DNA of 64,000 nt from Curvibacter microcysteis (GCF_028649435.1 NZ_JAQSIN010000002.1), one strand, 5' to 3'; shown: positions 35,337 to 44,652, counted from the stretch's first letter. Notes: a model not told the origin generated them from the sequence alone. Program-made: numbers and translations.

Positions 35337-37448
35337 TCAGTTGAAGGTCTTGCCTTCAGCCACCAGGCGGGCCAGCAGGGGCGCAGGCTGCCAGAACTTG
35401 GCGTCGTCCAGCGGGTTCTGGGCAAAGCGCTTCATGGCTTCGGCCACATTGAACAGGCCCAGTTGGTCGGCGTAGTGCATGGGGCCACCGCGGTAGATCG
35501 GGAAGCCGTAGCCCGTCAGGTAGACCATGTCGATGTCGCTGGCCTTGCTGGCAATGCCTTCTTCCAGGATGTGAGCGGCTTCGTTGACCAGCGAGAACAC
35601 CAGGCGTTGCACGATTTCTTCGTCAGAGATCTTGCGCGGCGTGATGCCCAGGTCCTTGCGGTGCTTCTCGACCATGTCGACCACCAGCTGGCTGGGGATG
35701 GCGTCGCGCTTGCCGGGCACGTAGTCGTACCAGCCGGCGCCAGTCTTTTGGCCGTAACGGCCCAGCTCGCACAGCAAGTCAGCGGTCTTGCTGTACTTGA
35801 GGTCGGGCTTCTCGGTGTAGCGGCGCTTGCGGATGGCCCAGCCGATGTCGTTGCCGGCCAGGTCGCCCATGCGGAAGGGACCCATGGCAAAGCCGAACTT
35901 CTCGACGGCCTTGTCGACCTGGGCCGGGGTCGCGCCCTCTTCGAGCAGGAAACCCGCTTGGCGGCTGTACTGCTCGATCATGCGGTTGCCGATGAAGCCA
36001 TCGCACACGCCCGACACCACGGCGGTCTTCTTGATCTTCTTGGCGATCGCCATCACGGTGGCCAGCACGTCCTTGGCGGTGGCTTGACCACGCACCACTT
36101 CGAGCAGCTTCATGACGTTGGCCGGGCTGAAGAAGTGCATGCCCACCACGTCTTGCGGACGCTGGGTGAAGCTGGCGATCTTGTCCACGTCCAACGTGGA
36201 GGTGTTGGAAGCCAGGATGGCGCCCGGCTTGGCCACGGCGTCGAGCTGCTTGAACACCGCTTCCTTGACGCCAAGTTCTTCAAACACGGCTTCGATGATC
36301 AGGTCGGCATCTTTCAGGTCGTCGTAGCTCAGCGTGGTGCTCAGCAGGCTCATGCGCTGTTCGTACTTGTCTTGCTTGAGCTTGCCCTTCTTGACCTGGG
36401 CTTCGTAGTTCTTGCGGATCGTAGCGATGCCCCGGTCCAGCGCTTCCTGCTTCATCTCCAGCATCTTGACGGGGATGCCAGCGTTCAGGAAGTTCATGGT
36501 GATGCCGCCGCCCATGGTGCCCGCACCGATCACGCCCACCAGTTTGATGTCGCGCTTGGGGGTGTCGTCGGCCACGTCCGGGATCTTGGAGGCGGCACGC
36601 TCGGCCACGAACAGGTGGCGCAGAGCGCGGCACTCAGGTGTCCACATCAGGTTGATGAAGATGTCACGCTCGAAGGTCATGCCATCGGCGAACTTCTTTT
36701 GCGTCGCGGCTTCCACGGCGTCCACGCACTTGGCGGGGGCCGGGTAGTTTTTGGCCATGCCCTTGACCATGTTGCGCGCGAACTGGAAGTAGGCGTCGCC
36801 CAGGGGGTGTTTGCAAGGCAGGTTGCGCACCAGGGGGAAGGCGCTGCCGTCCGCGTGCTTGGCGGCGGCCTCGCGGGCCAGTGCAAAGGCCTCTTCAGCC
36901 AGCGACTCCGGCGAGGCGGCCAGCTTGTCGAACAGCTTTTGCCCCGGCAGCGAGGCCAGCAGTTCGCTCTTCACGGGCTCGCCGCTGACGATCATGTTCA
37001 GGGCCGTTTCCACGCCCAGCACGCGCGGCAGGCGCTGCGTACCGCCGGCGCCAGGGATCAGGCCCAGCTTGACTTCAGGCAGGGCGATCTGGGTGCCGGG
37101 GGCTGCGATGCGGTAGTGCGCGCCCAAGGCCAATTCCAGGCCACCGCCCATGGCCACGCTGTGCAGCGCGGCGACCACAGGCTTGGCCGAGTTCTCGACC
37201 GCGGTGATGACGCTCAGCAAATTGGGTTCTTGCAAGGCCTTGGGGCTGCCGAACTCCTTGATGTCGGCGCCGCCCGAGAAGGCTTTGCCAGCGCCGGTCA
37301 GCACGATGGCCTTGACGGCCGCGTCGGCGTTGGCCTGCTCCAGGCCGGCGACGATGCCCTGGCGTGTGGCCAGACCCAGGCCGTTGACCGGGGGGTTGTT
37401 CAGGGTGATCACGGCGATATCGCCATGGACTTTGTATTCTGCCGTCAT
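35337..37448 (-). CDS. FadB/FadJ-type enoyl-CoA hydratase/3-hydroxyacyl-CoA dehydrogenase
   Basis: 703 residues from the ATG at 37448 (GAGG nine bases upstream). N-terminal crotonase domain with GGADIKEFG and GGGLELALGAHYRIA, and the catalytic Glu region PEVKLGLIPGAGGTQRLPR. NAD-binding 3-hydroxyacyl-CoA dehydrogenase domain with GVIGAGTMGGGI, SNTSTLDVDKIA and catalytic His in GMHFFSPANVM, then a C-terminal dehydrogenase repeat. Carries out two central steps of beta-oxidation. First gene of the downstream catabolic string; a TetR-type palindrome is 22-41 bp upstream of its start. Confidence 0.96.
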   Translation of the reverse strand: MTAEYKVHGDIAVITLNNPPVNGLGLATRQGIVAGLEQANADAAVKAIVLTGAGKAFSGGADIKEFGSPKALQEPNLLSVITAVENSAKPVVAALHSVAMGGGLELALGAHYRIAAPGTQIALPEVKLGLIPGAGGTQRLPRVLGVETALNMIVSGEPVKSELLASLPGQKLFDKLAASPESLAEEAFALAREAAAKHADGSAFPLVRNLPCKHPLGDAYFQFARNMVKGMAKNYPAPAKCVDAVEAATQKKFADGMTFERDIFINLMWTPECRALRHLFVAERAASKIPDVADDTPKRDIKLVGVIGAGTMGGGITMNFLNAGIPVKMLEMKQEALDRGIATIRKNYEAQVKKGKLKQDKYEQRMSLLSTTLSYDDLKDADLIIEAVFEELGVKEAVFKQLDAVAKPGAILASNTSTLDVDKIASFTQRPQDVVGMHFFSPANVMKLLEVVRGQATAKDVLATVMAIAKKIKKTAVVSGVCDGFIGNRMIEQYSRQAGFLLEEGATPAQVDKAVEKFGFAMGPFRMGDLAGNDIGWAIRKRRYTEKPDLKYSKTADLLCELGRYGQKTGAGWYDYVPGKRDAIPSQLVVDMVEKHRKDLGITPRKISDEEIVQRLVFSLVNEAAHILEEGIASKASDIDMVYLTGYGFPIYRGGPMHYADQLGLFNVAEAMKRFAQNPLDDAKFWQPAPLLARLVAEGKTFN

Positions 37449-37470
37449 GCGGGTGGTCCTCAATGGGTGA

Positions 37471-37490
37471 AAACGAACGATCGTGCGTTT
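37471..37490. promoter_or_regulatory. TetR-type operator palindrome upstream of the FadB gene
   Basis: AAACGAACGA followed directly by TCGTGCGTTT; nine of ten positions are complementary across the centre (ACGATCGT core). This form is typical of TetR-family operators. Its place just before fadB suggests an acyl-CoA-responsive repressor such as the FadP/PsrA-like regulators of proteobacteria; the specific regulator is inference and is not encoded in the window. Confidence 0.6.
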
Positions 37491-37631
37491 TTGATTTTAG
37501 GAAAAGCTTGTTGCACCGCAACGCAAATCTGTCCCGACAGAGACAAAATCAGCGTTTTAGGGCGCCAACAAGGGAAAACACCTACGCGCCAGCGGGCGCG
37601 GGAGCGGCACCAGAGGCACCGCCCCAGGCCG

Positions 37632-38327
37632 TCAGACTTCCAGCCATTCCTTGCGCGTGTCGCTGTCGGCGCGCAGGCTGTCGGGCGTGCCTTCAAACAC
37701 GATGCTGCCGTGGCCCATGACCAGGGCCCGGTCAGAAATTGCCATCGCGATGGTCAGCTTCTGCTCGATCAGCAGCACGGAGATGCCCCGGGCCTTGAGC
37801 TTTTGCAGGTACTCCCCCACCAGTTCAACGATCTTGGGGGCCAGGCCTTCGGTGGGCTCATCGATGATGATCAGGTCGGGGTCGCCCATCAAGGTGCGGC
37901 ACAGGGTCAGCATCTGCTGCTCACCGCCAGACAGCACGCCGGCTTCGGTGTGCTGGCGTTCGCGCAGGCGGGGGAACATCTCGTACATGTCGTCAAACGA
38001 CCAGCGCGAGCCCTGCCCATTGCCCTTGCGACCCAGCAGCAGGTTCTGGTGCACGGTCAGCTTGGGGAAGATGTCACGGTTCTCGGGCACGTAGCCAATG
38101 CCCAGGTGGGCGATTTCATAGGCCTTGCGACCGGTCAGGGGCTGGCCCTTCCAGGTGATGCCCCCCTCCCAGGTCACCAAGCCCATGATGGCCTTGGCCG
38201 TGGTGGAACGGCCCGAGCCGTTGCGCCCCAGCAAGGCCACGATCTCGCCGGGCTGGACTTCAAAGTTCACGCCATGCAGCACATGGCTCTTGCCGTAGTA
38301 GCCGTGCAGGTTCTCTACCTTCAACAT
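37632..38327 (-). CDS. livF: Liv-type ABC transporter ATPase LivF, with an unusual Walker A
   Basis: 231 residues from the ATG at 38327, two bases after the LivG stop. ABC signature LSGGEQQM and Walker B LIIIDEPTEGLAP are normal. The Walker A reads GRNGSGRST, with Arg (codon CGT) where almost all ABC ATPases have Lys. One of two ATPases of a branched-chain-amino-acid-type (HAAT) importer; sits at the end of the K-H-M-G-F gene order. Because of its neighbours the importer may carry a fatty- or aromatic-acid substrate instead of amino acids. Confidence 0.94.
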   Translation of the reverse strand: MLKVENLHGYYGKSHVLHGVNFEVQPGEIVALLGRNGSGRSTTAKAIMGLVTWEGGITWKGQPLTGRKAYEIAHLGIGYVPENRDIFPKLTVHQNLLLGRKGNGQGSRWSFDDMYEMFPRLRERQHTEAGVLSGGEQQMLTLCRTLMGDPDLIIIDEPTEGLAPKIVELVGEYLQKLKARGISVLLIEQKLTIAMAISDRALVMGHGSIVFEGTPDSLRADSDTRKEWLEV

Positions 38328-38329
38328 CG

Positions 38330-39112
38330 TCAATGTCCTCCGGCCTGGTTATCGGCCACCACGGAGCCCAGATAGGCTTCCTGCACGCGCTGGTTGGCGC
38401 GCACCGCCTCAGGGGTGTCAAAAGCGATCACCTCGCCATACACCACCACGGCAATCTTGTCGGCCAGGCCGAACACCACACCCATGTCGTGCTCCACCGT
38501 GAGCAGGGTCTTGCCCACGGTGACTTCACGGATCAGGCTGATGAAGCGCTTGGTCTCGCTGCGGCTCATGCCGGCGGTGGGCTCGTCCAGCAGGATCACG
38601 TTGGCCCCGCCGGCGATGGTGATGCCGATCTCCAGCGCACGCTGCTCCGCGTAGGTCAGGTTGGTGGCGAGCACGTCCCGCTTTTTGTCCAGGTGGATCA
38701 TGCGCATCAGCTCTTCAGCGCGCGCATTGGCGTCGTGCAGGCCGGACAAAAAGCGCAGGAAGGTGTACTTGTAGCCCAGGCTCCACAGCACGCCACAGCG
38801 CAGGTTCTCGAACACGCTCAGCTTGGGAAAGATGTTCGTGATCTGGAAGCTGCGCGAAAGGCCGCGCCGGTTGATCTCGTAGGGCGGCAAGCCATTGATG
38901 CGCTGGCCGTTGAGCACCACGTCCCCACTGGTGGGGGCAAAGCGGCCGCTGATCAAATTGAACAGCGTGGACTTGCCCGCCCCGTTGGGGCCGATGATGG
39001 CCACACGCTCGCCGTGGGCCACTTGCAGGTTGGCGCCCCGGATGATCTCCGAGCGGCCAAAACTCTTGCGCAGGTCTTTGAGCTCCAGCGCGAATTCAGA
39101 AGTTGCGGTCAT
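38330..39112 (-). CDS. livG: Liv-type ABC transporter ATPase LivG
   Basis: 260 residues. Walker A GPNGAGKST is canonical, the signature region reads LTYAEQRALEIGI (as in LivG), and Walker B is VILLDEPTAGMS. Energises the HAAT-type importer together with LivF. Starts three bases from the LivM stop and ends two bases before LivF, so it is tightly coupled. Confidence 0.95.
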   Translation of the reverse strand: MTATSEFALELKDLRKSFGRSEIIRGANLQVAHGERVAIIGPNGAGKSTLFNLISGRFAPTSGDVVLNGQRINGLPPYEINRRGLSRSFQITNIFPKLSVFENLRCGVLWSLGYKYTFLRFLSGLHDANARAEELMRMIHLDKKRDVLATNLTYAEQRALEIGITIAGGANVILLDEPTAGMSRSETKRFISLIREVTVGKTLLTVEHDMGVVFGLADKIAVVVYGEVIAFDTPEAVRANQRVQEAYLGSVVADNQAGGH

Positions 39113-39115
39113 GGC

Positions 39116-40411
39116 TCAGTGGGCCTCCGTGCGCTTGATTTCGTGTTCGATCTCTTCCTGGATGGTGTGCCACAGGCGGCTGAAGCGGCGTCGCACCGTC
39201 TCAAACAAGCCCAGGCCCACCAGCAGCACCGCGATCGAGCCCACCCAGCTGCCTGTGCCCTCAGCATTGAGCTGGGTGCCCAGGAACTGCAGTTGCGGAC
39301 CCAGGGCCGCGTTGAGCTGCAGGTGGTAGAGCATCTCGATCATGGACGCAGCCCCCAACAACACCACCAAGGCGCTCAGGGCAAGGCCCACGTAGCTGAG
39401 GCCGAGTCGCTTGAGCTTGCCGTACTTGGCCACTCGCATGTTCATCATGATCAGGCTGGCCACGCCACCAGGGGCGTACATCACCATGAACAGGAACACC
39501 AGGCCCAGGTACAGCAACCAGGCTTTGCTGAGTTCAGACAGCAGCACCGAGGCGAACACCAGCAACACGGCACCGATGATGGGGCCGAAGAAGAAGGTGG
39601 CGCCGCCCAGGAAGGTGAACAGCAGGTAACCGCCCGAGCGCACAGCGCTCACACTGTCGGCCGCCGTCACGATCTCGAAGTTGATGGTGGCCAGACCGCC
39701 GCCCACGCCGGCAAAAAAGCCCGCAATGATGAAGGCGAAATAGCGCACGCGCTGGGTGTTGTAGCCAATGAACTCGACACGTTCGGGGTTGTCACGCACT
39801 GCGTTCAGGATGCGACCCAAGGGCGTACCGGTGAAGGCAAACATGGCGGCCGTGCAGACAAAACAGTAGACCGCGATCAGGTAGTACACCTGGGTTTGCG
39901 AGCCAAAGTTCATGCCCAGGAAGGGCGTGCCATAGACGCGGTTGGTGGTGATGCCGCCTTCGCCGCCGAAGAACTCGGGCAGCATCAGCGCCATGGAGGC
40001 CACCAGCTCACCAATGCCCAGCGTGATCATGGCAAAGGTAGTGCCCGACTTCTTGGTGGTGACAAAGCCCAGCAGCACGGCAAAGGCCATGCCCGCCAGA
40101 CCGCCCACGATGGGGATCAGCACTACCGGCACCACGGGGCCGCCCTGCCCTGCCAGGTTCATGGTGTGAATGGCCAGGAAGGAGCCCAGCCCCACGTACA
40201 CGGCGTGACCAAAGCTCAGCATGCCGCCTTGGCCCAGGAGCATGTTGTAGCTCAGGCAAATGATGATCAGGTAGCCGATCTGGGACAGCATGGTCAGGGC
40301 CAGGCTGCTCTTGAAGAGCAACGGGGCCACGGCCAGCACCAGCGCAAACAGCGTCCAGACCACGATGCGCCCCAGGTTCAGGGGCTTGAAACTGTAGTGA
40401 CTTGCGTTCAT
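39116..40411 (-). CDS. livM: Liv-type ABC transporter permease LivM
   Basis: 431 residues, about ten membrane helices. The LivM signature is visible in LLGQGGMLSFGHAVYVGLGSF and the EAA-like region TPLGRILNAVRDNPERVEFIGYN. Longer than the usual 320-360 residues because of an extra C-terminal part with another hydrophobic segment and a charged end (HTIQEEIEHEIKRTEAH). Pairs with LivH in the inner membrane. Confidence 0.94.
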   Translation of the reverse strand: MNASHYSFKPLNLGRIVVWTLFALVLAVAPLLFKSSLALTMLSQIGYLIIICLSYNMLLGQGGMLSFGHAVYVGLGSFLAIHTMNLAGQGGPVVPVVLIPIVGGLAGMAFAVLLGFVTTKKSGTTFAMITLGIGELVASMALMLPEFFGGEGGITTNRVYGTPFLGMNFGSQTQVYYLIAVYCFVCTAAMFAFTGTPLGRILNAVRDNPERVEFIGYNTQRVRYFAFIIAGFFAGVGGGLATINFEIVTAADSVSAVRSGGYLLFTFLGGATFFFGPIIGAVLLVFASVLLSELSKAWLLYLGLVFLFMVMYAPGGVASLIMMNMRVAKYGKLKRLGLSYVGLALSALVVLLGAASMIEMLYHLQLNAALGPQLQFLGTQLNAEGTGSWVGSIAVLLVGLGLFETVRRRFSRLWHTIQEEIEHEIKRTEAH

Positions 40412-40414
40412 GGG

Positions 40415-41368
40415 TCAGTCCTCCCGCTTGCCGAGAAGACCCTTGGGCCGGAAGATGAGGATCAGCACCAGCAGCAGGTAGGGCAGGATGGGCGCGACCT
40501 GGGAGATGGTGAGTTTGAGCAGCGCGTAGCCAAAGGTCTGCTCCGTGACCGCCACGCCAAAGAGCTGCACCAGGCTGCCCAGCGAGTAGTCCAGTGCCAC
40601 GGCAAAAGTCTGCAGCACACCGATCAGCAACGAGGCCAGGAAGGCCCCCGCCAACGAGCCCATGCCGCCCACCACCACCACGACAAAGATGATGGAGCCC
40701 ACCGAACCCGCCATCGCCGGCTCGGTGACATAGGTGTTGCCGCCAATCACGCCGGCCAGGCCGGCCAAGGCCGCGCCGCCCCCAAAGACCAGCATGAACA
40801 CGCGGGGCACGTTGTGGCCCAGCGCCTCGGCCATTTCCGGGTGCGTCAGCGCGGCCTGGATCACCAGGCCAATGCGGGTGCGGGTCAGCAGCAGCCAGAC
40901 CGACAGCAGCATCAACAAAGCCACCAGCATGATGAAGGAGCGCGACTTGGGGAACTGGGTGCCGTACAGCGAGAACAGCGGCCCTTGCAGCTGCTCGGGC
41001 AGGCCATAAGGCACGGTGGAGCGGCCCCAGACCAATTGCACCACCTCCAGGATCAGGTAGGACAGGCCGAAGGTCACCAGCAGCTCAGGCACATGGCCGA
41101 ACTTGTGCACGCGGCGCAGGCTGTAGCGCTCGAACAGCGAGCCCAGGGCCCCCACGGCCAGGGGCGCCACGAACAACGCCGGCCAGAAGCCAATCGCCTT
41201 GGAGATGGTGAAGGCGAAATACGCCCCCAACATGTAGAAGCTGGTGTGCGCAAAATTAAGAACGCCCATCATGCTGAAAATGAGCGTCAGCCCAGAGCTC
41301 AGCATGAACAGCAGCAGCCCGTAGCTGACGCCGTTGAGCATCGAGATGGTGAAAAACTCAAGATTCAT
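40415..41368 (-). CDS. livH: Liv-type ABC transporter permease LivH
   Basis: 317 residues, about eight or nine helices. Starts with NGVSYGLLLFMLSSGLTLIFSMMGVLNFAHTSFYMLGAY, a clear LivH beginning, and ends with LLLVLILIFRPKGLLGK. Three bases separate its stop from LivM. A hairpin with a T-tract precedes it, between it and the binding-protein gene. Confidence 0.94.
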   Translation of the reverse strand: MNLEFFTISMLNGVSYGLLLFMLSSGLTLIFSMMGVLNFAHTSFYMLGAYFAFTISKAIGFWPALFVAPLAVGALGSLFERYSLRRVHKFGHVPELLVTFGLSYLILEVVQLVWGRSTVPYGLPEQLQGPLFSLYGTQFPKSRSFIMLVALLMLLSVWLLLTRTRIGLVIQAALTHPEMAEALGHNVPRVFMLVFGGGAALAGLAGVIGGNTYVTEPAMAGSVGSIIFVVVVVGGMGSLAGAFLASLLIGVLQTFAVALDYSLGSLVQLFGVAVTEQTFGYALLKLTISQVAPILPYLLLVLILIFRPKGLLGKRED

Positions 41369-41391
41369 TGAAAGTCTTTGGTCATCAGGTG

Positions 41392-41420
41392 AAAAAAAAG
41401 GCCCGAGCGGCGTCGGGCCT
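41392..41420 (-). terminator. Intrinsic terminator or attenuator between the binding-protein and LivH genes
   Basis: On the minus strand, AGGCCCGA and TCGGGCCT-type arms form a 7-bp GC stem with a short loop, followed by a run of eight T residues. It lies in the 71-bp gap after the substrate-binding protein gene. Partial termination here would give more binding protein than permease and ATPase, a common arrangement in ABC importers. Confidence 0.8.
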
Positions 41421-41439
41421 CACGTGCGCAGCCGGGACC

Positions 41440-42672
41440 TTACGGACGCTTCATTTCACACGAAGTGGGCGTGCTGGCCACATAGGCTTCGTAGAACTTT
41501 TGCGGCGTCAGGGTGTAGCCCGTGTTCTCCGGCGAGTAAGGGTACTTGCCGCCGGCCTTTTCCCACTTGGTGATGAACAGACCTTGCTGCAGTTGGTGGT
41601 CGGTCTTGCGCAGTTCGACTTCACCGTTGAAGCTCTTGAACTTCATGCCTTCCAGGGTGGCCGCGACCTTGACCGGGTCGGTGCTCTTGGAGCGCACAAA
41701 GGCCTCGGTCAGCGCGGTGAACACCGTGTAGATGTCGGTGGTGTAGAGGTCGTCGTTGAACTTGGCCTTGAACTGGTCGGCCAGTTTTTGGATTTCGCCA
41801 CCCATGTTGTAGTGGCCGTAGCTGACCTGATAGACCTTGCCTGCCGAGGCTGCGCCCATGGCGGTCGGGGTGCCCGAGGTCACGGCGTAGTAGGTGAGGA
41901 ATTTGACGTCGTTCAGGCCGGCGTCGTTGGCGGCCTTGATCAGCAAGGCCAGATCCGAGCCCCAGTTGCCAGTCACCACCGTGTCGGCGCCAGACTGCTT
42001 GATCTTGGCGATGTAGGGGGAGAAGTCGCGCACTTGCGCCAAGGGGTGCAGGTCGTCGCCGACGATCTGGATGTCCGGGCGCTTGCGGGCCAGGTTGGCC
42101 TTGGCGAACTTGGAGACTTGTTGACCGTGCGAGTAGTTCTGGTTGATCAGGTAGACCTTCTTGATGTCGGGGACGTCCTTCATCCAGGTGGTCAGGGCTT
42201 CCATCTTCATGGAGGTGTCAGCGTCGAAACGGAACTGCCAGTAGCTGCACTTGCTGTTGGTCAGGTCGGGGTCGACGGCGGCGTAGTTCAGGTACACCAC
42301 TTCCTTGCCCGGGTTGCGGGCGTTGTGCTTTTCCAGCGCATCGATGATGGCCAGCGCCGGGCCCGAGCCGTTGCCCTGGGTCACGTAGCGTGCGCCTTGG
42401 TCAATGGCCGAGCGCAGGGCACTGGTGGTCTCTTGCGGGCTGAGCTTGTTGTCGATGCCAATGATCTCGAATTTCACACCGGCGGCGTTCTTTTTATTGA
42501 ACTCCTCGGCCAGAAACTGAAAGGACTTGAGTTGGTTGGTGCCCACGGCGGCCATCAGGCCCGACAGCGGGTCCAGCCAAGCGATCTTGACCGTTTCACC
42601 TTTTTGCGCCAAAGCACCGCCGGCCAGGGCCAAAAGGGTCGATGCCACGACTGTCTTCATCACGAACTTCAT
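41440..42672 (-). CDS. LivK-like periplasmic substrate-binding protein
   Basis: 410 residues with a Sec signal peptide (cleavage after ALA at about residue 22). The mature protein is a type I periplasmic fold (KIAWLDPLSGLMAAVGTNQLKS, IIGIDNKLSPQETTSALRSAID, VYLINQNYSHGQQV). First gene of the K-H-M-G-F importer. Related proteins in Burkholderiales lie next to acyl-CoA synthetase genes, as here, and are thought to bind carboxylates or aromatics; ligand not determinable from sequence. Confidence 0.92.
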   Translation of the reverse strand: MKFVMKTVVASTLLALAGGALAQKGETVKIAWLDPLSGLMAAVGTNQLKSFQFLAEEFNKKNAAGVKFEIIGIDNKLSPQETTSALRSAIDQGARYVTQGNGSGPALAIIDALEKHNARNPGKEVVYLNYAAVDPDLTNSKCSYWQFRFDADTSMKMEALTTWMKDVPDIKKVYLINQNYSHGQQVSKFAKANLARKRPDIQIVGDDLHPLAQVRDFSPYIAKIKQSGADTVVTGNWGSDLALLIKAANDAGLNDVKFLTYYAVTSGTPTAMGAASAGKVYQVSYGHYNMGGEIQKLADQFKAKFNDDLYTTDIYTVFTALTEAFVRSKSTDPVKVAATLEGMKFKSFNGEVELRKTDHQLQQGLFITKWEKAGGKYPYSPENTGYTLTPQKFYEAYVASTPTSCEMKRP

Positions 42673-42798
42673 GCTTTGTCTCCGTTGTGTTTCGAGTGTT
42701 TTCAGCGTAAGTCTTTTGTGCAGTGCAACGCTCAGGGAATGCCCCTAGCGCCTATCACGCAGGCGACTGGACTGCCAGCAGCCGCCTGCCCAATGGCC

Positions 42799-44439
42799 TC
42801 AGATACCAGGCAATTGGTAGCCCGTGAGTTGTTCACGCAGCCGTGTTTTGAGCATCTTGCCGGTCGCTCCCAAGGGGATGGATTCGACAAAAATCACGTC
42901 GTCGGGGATCTGCCATTTCGCGGTCTTGCCCTCGTAAAAGGCCAGCAGTTCTTCGCGGCTGACTTCAGTGCCTGGCTTCTTGACCACGGCGATCACCGGG
43001 CGCTCATCCCACTTGGGGTGGCGCATGCCAATGCAGGCGGCCATGGCAATGGCCGGGTGGCCCATGGCGATGTTCTCGATGTCGATGGAGCTGATCCATT
43101 CACCACCGGACTTGATCACGTCCTTGCTGCGGTCGGTGATCTGCATGAAACCGTCCGCATCGATGGTGGCCACATCGCCCGTGGGGAACCAGCCCCGCCC
43201 TTGTGGGTCGGCCACGAGTGGGTTCCCTTCGCCCTTGTAGTAATTGGCCACGATCCAGGGACCTTTGACCAGCAGGTCGCCATAGGTCTTGCCATCCCAG
43301 GGGAGCTCTGCGCCATCGCCGTCGATGATCTTCATGTCCACGCCGTAGATGGCCCGCCCTTGCTTCATGCGGATCTTCATCTGCTCGTCCTTGGACAGGC
43401 CCAGGTGCTTGTTCTTGAGCGTGCACAGCGTGCCCAGGGGCGACATCTCGGTCATGCCCCAGGCGTGCAGCACCTCGACGCCATAGTCTTCCTGGAAGGC
43501 GGTGATCATGGCCGGCGGGCAGGCCGAGCCACCGATCACCGTGCGGTTGAGGTGGGTGAACTTGAGTCCGCCCGGCTTCATGTGGCCCAGCAGCATCTGC
43601 CAGACCGTGGGCACGCCCGCCGCAAAGGTCACGCCTTCGGCTTCGATCAGTTCGTAGACCGACTTGCCGTCCAGTGCCGGGCCGGGGAACACCAGCTTGC
43701 AGCCCGTCAGCGGGGCCGAATAAGGCAAGCCCCAGGCGTTGACGTGGAACATGGGCACCACGGGCAGCACGGCGTCGCGGGCCGACAGGTTCATGACATC
43801 CGGCAGCGCTGCAGCATAGGCGTGCAGCACGCTGGAGCGGTGGCTGTAGAGCGCCGCCTTGGGGTTGCCGGTGGTGCCGCTGGTGTAGCACATGCTCGAG
43901 GCCGAGTTCTCATCGAACTCGGGCCAGGCGTAGTCACTGCTTTGCTCAGCGATCCAGGCTTCGTAGCTGATCAGGCCGGGGATGCCGGTGTCGGCGGGCA
44001 GCTTGTCGGCGTCGCACAGGGCGATCCAGCGCTTGACCGTGGGGCAGCGCGCATGCACGGCCTGCACCAAGGGCAAGAAGGTGGTGTCAAAGCACAGCAC
44101 CTGGTCTTCGGCGTGGTTCATGATCCAGGCGATCTGGTCGGGGTGCAGGCGCGGGTTGACGGTGTGCAGCACGCGACCCGAGCCACTGACGCCGAAGTAA
44201 AGCTCCAGGTGGCGGTAACCGTTCCAGGCCAGGGTGGCGACGCGGTCGCTGAACTGCAGTCCCAGGGCCTCGATGGCCCGGGCCACCTGGCGCGAGCGCG
44301 AAGCCAGTTGGCGGTAGGTGTAGCGGTGGATGTCGCCTTCGACGCGGCGCGACACGATTTCACCGTCGCTGTGGTGGCGTTCGGCAAACTCCAGCAAGGA
44401 AGAAATCAAAAGGGGCTGGCTTTGCATGAGACCTAACAT
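42799..44439 (-). CDS. Long-chain acyl-CoA synthetase (AMP-forming)
   Basis: 546 residues. ATP/AMP loop MCYTSGTTGNPKAALYSHRS, the adenylate-forming LHAWGMTEMSPLG, then FPTGDVATIDADGFMQITDR and the C-terminal lysine motif PLGATGKMLKTRL. Start ATG 44439 has AGGAG upstream. Activates fatty or medium-chain acids to acyl-CoA. Located directly upstream of the Liv-type importer on the same strand, so it probably activates the imported compound. Confidence 0.94.
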   Translation of the reverse strand: MLGLMQSQPLLISSLLEFAERHHSDGEIVSRRVEGDIHRYTYRQLASRSRQVARAIEALGLQFSDRVATLAWNGYRHLELYFGVSGSGRVLHTVNPRLHPDQIAWIMNHAEDQVLCFDTTFLPLVQAVHARCPTVKRWIALCDADKLPADTGIPGLISYEAWIAEQSSDYAWPEFDENSASSMCYTSGTTGNPKAALYSHRSSVLHAYAAALPDVMNLSARDAVLPVVPMFHVNAWGLPYSAPLTGCKLVFPGPALDGKSVYELIEAEGVTFAAGVPTVWQMLLGHMKPGGLKFTHLNRTVIGGSACPPAMITAFQEDYGVEVLHAWGMTEMSPLGTLCTLKNKHLGLSKDEQMKIRMKQGRAIYGVDMKIIDGDGAELPWDGKTYGDLLVKGPWIVANYYKGEGNPLVADPQGRGWFPTGDVATIDADGFMQITDRSKDVIKSGGEWISSIDIENIAMGHPAIAMAACIGMRHPKWDERPVIAVVKKPGTEVSREELLAFYEGKTAKWQIPDDVIFVESIPLGATGKMLKTRLREQLTGYQLPGI

Positions 44440-44652
44440 GGTGGCTCCTGGAAGTTGGTCGTCTGAATGGTTGAAATCCCAAACCGCTGCCCCGGGTCAG
44501 AACAGCGCCCGGCACGCGGCGCAGCGGTTCTCTGAATCATTCTGTCACCGCAACCCGCCTCACCCATTGAGGTCTGTCACGGGGGTTACTAATGTCGGGC
44601 CGCCGCGGAGCCGCTGCAAGCGGTGTCGTCCAATTGACAGCTTGCTGGGGCT

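Noticed and set aside
35463..38375. 970-codon plus-strand frame
   Set aside because: Antisense to the FadB-type gene and livF; low-complexity translation with no domain.
38333..44436. Very long plus-strand frames (about 1000 codons each at 38333-41371 and 41368-44436)
   Set aside because: They are antisense to the Liv transporter and acyl-CoA synthetase genes, are rich in His, Gln, Gly and Ala as expected for GC-rich shadow frames, and have no recognisable domains.
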